NCBI GenBank assembly: GCA_934454745.1
Contig: CAKSGP010000007.1
Span: 1-18,787, forward strand
DNA from: an uncultured Clostridia bacterium
GTDB taxonomy: Bacteria > Bacillota > Clostridia > UBA1381
DNA length: 18,787 nt
Direction of reading: 5' to 3'
Shown here: piece by piece, positions 14,364-18,787 of the stretch
Numbering within the stretch: position 1 is the stretch's first letter
How the letters are laid out: every line of letters begins with the position of its first letter
The notes under the pieces: generated by a model
Told to the model about the DNA's origin: nothing
Seen by the model: the letters and a program-made list of their open reading frames with translations, nothing else
Database searches by the model: none
Program-made: the position numbers and the translations under genes

Positions 14364-14708
14364 ATGCCGGGACAGAGAAAATTAGGAATGCCCACAGATC
14401 AGAGAAGAGCAATGCTTCGTAACCAGGTTACAAGCTTCCTTGAGAACGGTAAGATGACAACAACTCTTACACGTGCTAAGGAAACAAGAAGTATGGCAGA
14501 AAAGATGATAACTCTTGGCAAGAAGGGCACTCTTGCAGCACGCCGTCAGGCTTTGGCATATATCACAAAGGAGGACGTTGTAACAAAGCTTTTCAACGAA
14601 ATCGCTCCGAAGTATGCTGACAGAAACGGCGGATACACAAGAATATACAAGCTTGGTGAGCGTCGCGGTGACGAAGCTCTGATGGCAGTTCTTGAGTTGG
14701 TTGACTAA
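14364..14708 (+). CDS. rplQ: 50S ribosomal protein L17
   Basis: 114 residues. It starts MPGQRKLGMPTDQRRAMLRN and continues QVTSFLENGKMTTTLTRAKE, with the C-terminal NGGYTRIYKLGERRGDEALM motif, all typical of L17. L17 surrounds the tunnel exit. AAGGAGGT lies in the 12-base gap after rpoA. It is the last gene of the superoperon and is followed within 15 bases by an intrinsic terminator. Confidence 0.99.
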   Translation: MPGQRKLGMPTDQRRAMLRNQVTSFLENGKMTTTLTRAKETRSMAEKMITLGKKGTLAARRQALAYITKEDVVTKLFNEIAPKYADRNGGYTRIYKLGERRGDEALMAVLELVD

Positions 14709-14721
14709 TTAAAGCACAAAC

Positions 14722-14749
14722 AACGCAGTCTTTGTTACTGCGTTTTTTT
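14722..14749 (+). terminator. intrinsic terminator of the ribosomal superoperon
   Basis: AACGCAGT (14722-14729) pairs with ACTGCGTT (14737-14744) across a 7-base loop, and the stem runs straight into a T7 tract (14743-14749). It lies 13 bases past the rplQ stop. A textbook Rho-independent terminator, and the first one in the window. Confidence 0.93.
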
Positions 14750-14774
14750 GTTATATAAAGGGAATATGGCTATA

Positions 14775-14803
14775 TTGACATACCGTAAATAGTGTGATAT
14801 AAC
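14775..14803 (+). promoter_or_regulatory. strong sigma-A-like promoter with no full gene downstream
   Basis: TTGACA (14775-14780), 17 bases, TATAAC (14798-14803), with a TGn extended -10 element. It points to a 25-codon ychF-like stub and then into the 3' end of the convergent minus-strand operon. By consensus it is as good as the ychF promoter at the other end of the module. Confidence 0.7.
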
Positions 14804-14823
14804 ATTATAAATATTTATCATAT

Positions 14824-14985
14824 AATTGGCTATTATGCAGATGATAAAAGCATTTGCAATTAATTCAAAAGATTAAACAGCTTAAAGAATAAGGAGAAGT
14901 GGAATAAATGAAACTTGGTATAGTAGTTCATCTACCTGTTTCGTATAAGTCTATATATCTCCGTACAACACTATATATTTCATAA
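14824..14985 (+). pseudogene. decayed copy of the ychF promoter, leader and 5' end
   Basis: The ribosome binding site and first codons (AATAAGGAGAAGTG, six bases, then ATGAAACTTGGTATAG) nearly match those of ychF at 18667-18706, and AATTGGCTATTAT (14824-14836) matches AATTGACTATTAT at the ychF -35 region with one difference. The frame from the ATG at 14908 gives MKLGIVVHLPVSYKSIYL and stops at 14983-14985 after 25 codons. Against ychF (MKLGIVGLPNVGKSTLF), the LP and KS positions align with a one-residue gap but the P-loop is lost. I read it as a relic left when the module entered. A chance short ORF with a similar start is the alternative. Confidence 0.45.
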
Positions 14986-15010
14986 AAAATTGGTGTCAGA
15001 AAGAATACAT

Positions 15011-15051
15011 AAAAAGCACAAGAAGATAATCACTATTGGATTATCTTCTTG
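15011..15051 (-). terminator. terminator of the minus-strand operon
   Basis: A perfect 13-bp stem, CAAGAAGATAATC (15019-15031) with GATTATCTTCTTG (15039-15051), loop of 7 bases, starts 11 bases past the end of the hydrolase gene. Read on the minus strand it is followed by TGC and then T5 (complement of 15011-15015). On the plus strand the sequence after it is A/T-mixed, so termination in that direction is less certain. Confidence 0.75.
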
Positions 15052-15061
15052 ATTATAATAT

Positions 15062-15715
15062 TTAGTTTTTAATAATAGAATAACCTAATTTTCCTTGCAA
15101 GATTTTATAATCATGGAACAGGAGTGGAATGTATTTATTTTTGCTGAATTCTACAATGAATTTTTCGCTCTCCTCTTTGTTATAGGATGAACCTGTGCAA
15201 ATTTTGTCCGTTAAGCATTTTTCATAATAGCATTCATCGCCACACAGCACATAGTCATCTGCTAAAACGATACAGGAGCCAACGGAATGTCCACCAATTT
15301 TCTTTATAGTTAAATTCTCCGCTAATGAAAATTCATCATCAATCAAATGAACGGTAAAGCCTACAGGAATATACTGCTTGGCTACAACAAATTCATCTTT
15401 GTGAATGTGTATAGTGGCATTTTCATAATACCTGATGGCTTCTATGTGGTCGTGGTGTGAATGTGTAATGATAACATCAGTGATATCATTTGGATAAAGT
15501 CCGTATTCTTTTAATACGTCAACTGGCTTTTTAAATTGCGACATTTCAAAGCCTGCACCATCATCACAGCCTACATCCACAAGTATATTTTTATCTTCAG
15601 TTTGTATCAAATAAATTGTGAATGAAATCGGCAAAAGAACATCTTCTCTGCCACCTTTAAAAATATTGTTTTCACCGAATACTGATTCTCCATATTTTAA
15701 TGCTACAATCTTCAT
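15062..15715 (-). CDS. metallo-beta-lactamase-fold hydrolase
   Basis: 217 residues. The metal-binding motif HSHHDH is at residues 85-90, with His143 (GGHSVGS), Asp160 (LCGDECYY) and His201 (LLFHDYK) completing a two-metal site of the MBL superfamily. The layout and length resemble lactonase-like members (AiiA/AttM type) more than true beta-lactamases; there is no signal peptide, so it is cytosolic. The substrate is unknown. Its ATG overlaps the stop of the upstream oxidoreductase by four bases (ATGA), which implies coupled translation and makes it the last gene of the operon. If the amber codon in that upstream gene blocks ribosomes, expression of this gene may also fall. Confidence 0.85.
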   Translation of the reverse strand: MKIVALKYGESVFGENNIFKGGREDVLLPISFTIYLIQTEDKNILVDVGCDDGAGFEMSQFKKPVDVLKEYGLYPNDITDVIITHSHHDHIEAIRYYENATIHIHKDEFVVAKQYIPVGFTVHLIDDEFSLAENLTIKKIGGHSVGSCIVLADDYVLCGDECYYEKCLTDKICTGSSYNKEESEKFIVEFSKNKYIPLLFHDYKILQGKLGYSIIKN

Positions 15716-16689
15716 TGTACCTTTAGAACCACCTTACCTATATTTTCACCACGGTATAGAATATCGTGTGCCTCTTCAGCTTCTGTAATCGGGAGAACCT
15801 TATATACGGTAGGCTTTACCTCGCCGTTGGCCACCTTTTCCCATACCTCATTGACAAGATTTGCAAGAATTTTTGCTTTCATTTCAGGAGTGCGTGAACG
15901 AAGTGTACTGCCGACAATTCTGATGTTCTTTTTGTAAATATTTTTAAGGTCAATGGTTGTATTTGCTCCGGCAAGAGCCGCAATTACTATCCAACGACAT
16001 CCATATTTTACGTAGGGTAGACAGTCACCAAGATTTTGACCGCCAAGACAGTCAATAGCAATATCAACAGCCCTGCCTTGTGCTTCTTCTTTTTTTAGTA
16101 TTTCAGGCAGGTTTTTCTCTCTTGTGTCGACTACGAGGTCGGCACCAAGATGCTCAATATTTTTAGGATCGCTAATAACTGTAGTAATAACACGCAAACC
16201 AAATGCTTTTGCCATAGGGATAATAACGCTGGCAAGTCCGCTTGCACCAGCCTGCATTAGCAACGTATCTCCTGCTTTAGCGTGGCCTTCAACAAACAAT
16301 TTGAGATATGCAGTTGCAAACGCTTCTGGAATTGCCGCCGCTTCCTCCATTGTACAGTTCTTTGGCACAGGCATACACATATCATATCTGACAGAAACAA
16401 ATTCTGCATAACCGCCACCACCAAGCAGTGCACAAACTTTATCACCAATTTTGTAATTTGATTTTGCTTTTGCTCCCTCTGTCATTTCAACAATTTCGCC
16501 TGAAACTTCAAGTCCCATCCATTCCGGACAACCCTCAGGCGGTGGATAGTCGCCCTCTCTTTGCATAAGGTCTGCACGATTCAAAGCTGCCTATTCAACC
16601 TTTATTAAAACTTCATCTTCGGCAAGAACAGGATTCGGAACCTCATCCCATCTCAAACTCTTATCATTATTTACAAGTATTGCTTTCAT
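15712..16689 (-). pseudogene. quinone oxidoreductase-like MDR protein with an in-frame amber codon
   Basis: Read from the ATG at 16689 the frame gives MKAILVNNDK, then VPNPVLAEDEVLIKVE, a TAG at codon 33 (16593-16591), and resumes without a shift as AALNRADLMQREGDYPPPEG. The total would be about 325 residues, the normal size of zinc-free NAD(P)H:quinone reductases of the MDR family. The Rossmann nucleotide site is at about residues 140-155 (QAGASGLAS). Everything except the one codon looks intact, so this is either a recent nonsense mutation or a sequencing error. A TTG at codon 36 could restart translation but would lack the first strands of the GroES-like domain. The ribosome binding site (AAAGG) lies in the end of the upstream gene, five bases away. 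Confidence 0.8.
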
Positions 16690-16694
16690 AATTT

Positions 16695-17495
16695 TCATCC
16701 TTTCTCTATAACATCCGGCAAATAATCAAGATTATCTCTCACAGACTTTGCCGCTTTTATTGTAGGCTGAGTGGGAACAGCACGTTCATCATGCTCTCTC
16801 ACTGCAAGATAGGAAATACAGCCAAGCTGAGGCCCAATCATTCTATGTATTTTAGAATGTGTACCGCCGGATAAGAACAAAAACGGAACCTTTAACTCTT
16901 TTTTTAACAACGTAGTTATTCTTAAATTCTCAATTTGCTCTTCGTCAGAATTTGCTGCTGTTACAATTTTAACAATGTCGGCGCCTCTTTTTTGTTGTTC
17001 ATAGGCAATTTCCAAAACCGTTTCTGCTGAAACGAATTTAAGAACATGGGAGGACAATAAAACTTCCTTTCCCATCTGATGAATTTTTTCAATCAAACGC
17101 ATCTGTTTATCAATTGCAGATTGTTTCATAGAAAGCTCAAGACCTATACCCATTCCGCTATCTGAATCAAACCAACTTGCCGGAACATCACCAAGTGTTG
17201 CCCCGCAGGATAGTGCCGCCAGAAGTTCGTCTGCAAGTTCTTCGTCTGAAAATCCATCGTTTTCATCCCCTCTGTAATTGGTTATATATATTGGTCGTCC
17301 TGAACACGCAGCAAATATCTTTTCATAATTTTCTTTGCTTTTGTATTCCTTCTTCAGACATTCAAGCTGTATACCAAGGCAATCCGCACCGTCATAGATG
17401 GAATTTTTTACTGCAAATCTTATGCTATCGGGATTATCCTTCAATATCATTCCTGTAATCAATGGACGATTTTGATTTAAAAATGTCGTTTTCAT
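16695..17495 (-). CDS. type I 3-dehydroquinate dehydratase-like (beta/alpha)8 protein
   Basis: 266 residues. It resembles class I dehydroquinases, which dehydrate 3-dehydroquinate through a Schiff-base lysine. The likely counterparts are Lys176 (GADIVKIVT), His150 (LLSSHVLKF, in place of the usual SYHDF), Glu45 (GIQLECL) and PIYITNYRGDEN (in place of the TxR strand). The C-terminal substrate loop (SGGTHSKIHRMIGPQLGCIS) departs from the usual SRxxG pattern, so the true substrate may not be dehydroquinate. GGAGGT lies nine bases before the ATG. It sits second in the operon, in a catabolic-looking setting rather than with shikimate genes, which argues against a housekeeping aroD. The fold is assigned with fair confidence, the reaction with much less. 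Confidence 0.65.
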   Translation of the reverse strand: MKTTFLNQNRPLITGMILKDNPDSIRFAVKNSIYDGADCLGIQLECLKKEYKSKENYEKIFAACSGRPIYITNYRGDENDGFSDEELADELLAALSCGATLGDVPASWFDSDSGMGIGLELSMKQSAIDKQMRLIEKIHQMGKEVLLSSHVLKFVSAETVLEIAYEQQKRGADIVKIVTAANSDEEQIENLRITTLLKKELKVPFLFLSGGTHSKIHRMIGPQLGCISYLAVREHDERAVPTQPTIKAAKSVRDNLDYLPDVIEKG

Positions 17496-17498
17496 ATG

Positions 17499-17636
17499 TC
17501 AGTACCTCCCACTGGCAGCATTTCTGCCACCATCGGTCAGAGTGGTTGCGCCAAGCGCCGCAAAATTTTGTGCGAATAAAAGTCCCATTCCTGATGCTGC
17601 TCCTGTTGAAATTGCTATTTTTCCTGTAAATTCCAT
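17499..17636 (-). pseudogene. short-chain dehydrogenase (SDR) remnant with internal deletion
   Basis: 45 codons starting MEFTGKIAISTGAASGMGLL, which has the SDR N-terminal strand and the TGxxSGxG dinucleotide-binding motif (TGAASGMG, residues 11-18), followed by FAQNFAALGA. The remainder, TTLTDGGRNAASGRY and TGA, resembles an SDR C terminus (the VDGG motif near the end of many family members). A normal SDR has about 250 residues, so some 200 internal codons appear to be missing. A good GGAGG ribosome binding site and a strong promoter precede it; its TGA lies three bases before the next ATG, so the stub could still serve as a translated leader for the dehydroquinase-like gene. Confidence 0.65.
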
Positions 17637-17663
17637 AGCTAATCCTCCCTATTGTATTTTTTT

Positions 17664-17692
17664 ATTATATCATCTTGCAAAAATCTGTTCAA
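17664..17692 (-). promoter_or_regulatory. promoter of the minus-strand operon
   Basis: On the minus strand: TTGAAC (17692-17687), 17 bases, TATAAT (17669-17664), with a TGn extended -10 element. It lies 28 bases before the SDR-stub ATG. Its spacer contains the -35 box of the divergent regulator promoter. Confidence 0.8.
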
Positions 17693-17703
17693 TATGGTAT
17701 ACT
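17675..17703 (+). promoter_or_regulatory. promoter of the AraC-family regulator gene
   Basis: TTGCAA (17675-17680), 17 bases, TATACT (17698-17703), with TGG immediately before the -10 box. It is interleaved with the operon promoter: each -35 box lies in the other promoter's spacer. Confidence 0.7.
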
Positions 17704-17755
17704 GTAAAAAAAGTAACTATTCTGCAATTATGCTGTGTCGGAGGTGTATGAAAAG

Positions 17756-18514
17756 ATGCAAATTGGAAAAATATATGTTTCGGAGCTTTCCACATCAAAG
17801 CATATATTTAATAATTATCATTTTTGTCGCGGAAATAGTAATCTAAGAAAAACTCGAGTTGGCGTTATAATAAAAGGTAGCGGAACCTATATCTATTTGA
17901 ATAAAAAGCTCAATGTAAACGAAGGGGATATCGTATTTATTCCGGAGAATATTTATTGTTATTCCGAGTGGTACGGAAACCCTGAAATTGAAGTACTTTA
18001 TGTGAGTTGTTTTATGCACTATGAGCAGTTTCTATATGAACCTCAAATTATTTGTTGCGATAAAGAAATCAAGAATGACCTAATAAAAATATCCAATCTA
18101 TTGTCAATCGACTATATTAAGGAATTGGAAGCATATTCATTGTTTTATACACTGCTTAAAAAAGTGCTTCCTCAAATGGTTATGTCGAATATTTCATACG
18201 ATAAAGTCTTGCAAACAGCTCTTGAATTCATTACTGATAATTGGAATAATGATTTTTCTATTTCCGATTTAGCAAAAAGGTGTTGTGTTAGTGAGTCTAC
18301 GCTTTACCACTTGTTTCAAAAGGAATTAGGGCAAACACCTGTTAATTTTTTGAATTCGATCAAAATTAATAATGCAATAAAATACTTAGAAAATAGTAAC
18401 TATTCTATTTCTACGATAAGCAGACTGGTTGGCTTTAATTCCGAAAATCATTTCAGAAAGGTTTTTAGAAGCATCACAGAAACAACACCTTCAAAATTTA
18501 AAAAGAAGTCATAA
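17756..18514 (+). CDS. AraC-family transcriptional regulator
   Basis: 252 residues from the ATG at 17756, preceded by GGAGGTG; a GTG 21 bases earlier is in frame but would place that ribosome binding site inside the gene. The N-terminal part (about 1-100) is a cupin-like sensor domain with KGSGTYIYLN and VNEGDIVFIPENIYCYS. The C-terminal part carries the two AraC helix-turn-helix units: about residues 167-189 (SISDLAKRCCVSESTLYHLF) and 218-246 (ISRLVGFNSENHFRKVFR), ending TPSKFKKK. It is divergent from the enzyme operon and shares its promoter region, so it most likely controls that operon in response to a small ligand. Codon use is visibly more A/T-rich than in the ribosomal genes, which fits acquisition. 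Confidence 0.93.
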   Translation: MQIGKIYVSELSTSKHIFNNYHFCRGNSNLRKTRVGVIIKGSGTYIYLNKKLNVNEGDIVFIPENIYCYSEWYGNPEIEVLYVSCFMHYEQFLYEPQIICCDKEIKNDLIKISNLLSIDYIKELEAYSLFYTLLKKVLPQMVMSNISYDKVLQTALEFITDNWNNDFSISDLAKRCCVSESTLYHLFQKELGQTPVNFLNSIKINNAIKYLENSNYSISTISRLVGFNSENHFRKVFRSITETTPSKFKKKS

Positions 18515-18574
18515 TAGATTGTCAAGCTATAACTCCATTTCGTCAATAATTTGAAACAAAAAATTGCAAAACAA

Positions 18575-18603
18575 TTGACTATTATTTAATGTTATGATAT
18601 GAT
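18575..18603 (+). promoter_or_regulatory. ychF promoter
   Basis: TTGACT (18575-18580), 17 bases, TATGAT (18598-18603), with a TGn extended -10 element. It gives a leader of roughly 80 bases ahead of ychF. I see no intrinsic terminator for the AraC-family gene in the 60 bases before it. Confidence 0.75.
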
Positions 18604-18636
18604 ATTTAAGTATAAAAATTTGTGAAGAATAAAAAT

Positions 18637-18655
18637 AATTGGTGTCAGACCAATT
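18637..18655 (+). repeat. palindrome in the ychF leader, half-copy at 14989-15000
   Basis: AATTGGTGTCAGACCAATT forms a perfect 7-bp stem with a 5-base loop, 36 bases before the ychF ATG. The 12-mer ATTGGTGTCAGA recurs exactly at 14989-15000, just past the ychF-like relic, without the second arm. It could be a junction repeat of the accessory module, a small palindromic element, or an RNA hairpin in the ychF leader. It lacks a U-tract. Confidence 0.5.
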
Positions 18656-18690
18656 GAGAACCCTTGAAAATAAAGGAGAAGTGAAATATT

Positions 18691-18787
18691 ATGAAACTTG
18701 GTATTGTGGGTTTGCCCAACGTTGGTAAATCAACGCTTTTTAATGCAATAACCCAGGCGGGCGCAGAGAGTGCGAACTATCCGTTCT
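18691..18787 (+). CDS. ychF: YchF/OLA1 family ATPase (3' end outside the window)
   Basis: The first 32 codons are visible, starting MKLGIVGLPNVGKSTLFNAI and continuing TQAGAESANYPF. The P-loop GLPNVGKST and the following ANYPF are diagnostic of YchF, a ribosome- and stress-associated P-loop protein of the Obg-related class that prefers ATP; the full protein is about 365 residues. AAAGGAG lies before the ATG. It has its own promoter, so it is separate from the ribosomal superoperon. Confidence 0.96.
   Translation, partial: MKLGIVGLPNVGKSTLFNAITQAGAESANYPF

Noticed and set aside
16124..16411. 95-codon plus-strand frame inside the oxidoreductase gene
   Set aside because: It is antisense to a conserved Rossmann domain and has no ribosome binding site.
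16591..16593. Amber codon decoded as pyrrolysine or another amino acid
   Set aside because: The protein family is not known to use it, the downstream context shows no special element, and a neighbouring gene is also broken, so decay is simpler.
17542..17751. Plus-strand small ORF across the SDR stub and the regulator promoter
   Set aside because: It is antisense to the SDR fragment and runs through both divergent promoters; no supporting signals.
1..18787. tRNA, rRNA, CRISPR arrays, transposases or integrases
   Set aside because: None found by eye: no tandem spaced repeats, no cloverleaf-like blocks ending in CCA, and no recombinase motifs in any reading frame of note.

Overview
The window is most of a Gram-positive (Firmicutes, class Clostridia) ribosomal-protein superoperon, followed by a small accessory module and the start of ychF. 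Evidence for the host: strong AGGAGG-type ribosome binding sites before almost every gene; the gene order S10-spc-alpha fused into one run; a zinc-type S14 (rpsZ); a zinc-LID adenylate kinase; a small KOW protein between map and infA; and rpsD inside the alpha cluster. An Oscillospiraceae/Ruminococcus-like gut Clostridium is my best guess, but the genus is not established from the sequence.

Region 1 (1-14749, + strand): rplD (5' end missing)-rplW-rplB-rpsS-rplV-rpsC-rplP-rpmC-rpsQ-rplN-rplX-rplE-rpsZ-rpsH-rplF-rplR-rpsE-rpmD-rplO-secY-adk-map-KOW gene-infA-rpmJ-rpsM-rpsK-rpsD-rpoA-rplQ, closed by a clear intrinsic terminator. No promoter with both boxes is convincing inside it. Gaps are short, and three junctions are TAATG overlaps (rplD/rplW, rpsC/rplP, rplP/rpmC). 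Four longer gaps hold perfect or near-perfect hairpins that lack a U-tract, so they look like mRNA-level regulatory or processing sites rather than terminators: before rpsH, after secY, before rpsM, and between rpsD and rpoA.

Region 2 (14750-18515): an accessory module. It opens with a strong promoter and what looks like a decayed duplicate of the ychF promoter, leader and first codons. A minus-strand operon follows: short-chain dehydrogenase stub - type I dehydroquinase-like protein - quinone-oxidoreductase-like MDR protein interrupted by an amber codon - metallo-beta-lactamase-fold hydrolase. It reads toward a 13-bp stem terminator. A divergent AraC-family regulator is transcribed from a promoter interleaved with that of the operon. 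Two of the four operon genes are damaged, so the module is probably decaying in this strain. Its substrate cannot be read from the sequence; a hydroaromatic or other small-molecule catabolic or detoxification role is inference.

Region 3 (18516-18787): the ychF promoter, a leader carrying a short palindrome (half of which recurs near the other end of the module), and the first 32 codons of ychF. The simplest reading is that rplQ and ychF were once neighbours and the module was inserted at the ychF 5' end, leaving a partial duplicate. I see no tRNA, rRNA, CRISPR array, transposase or integrase.
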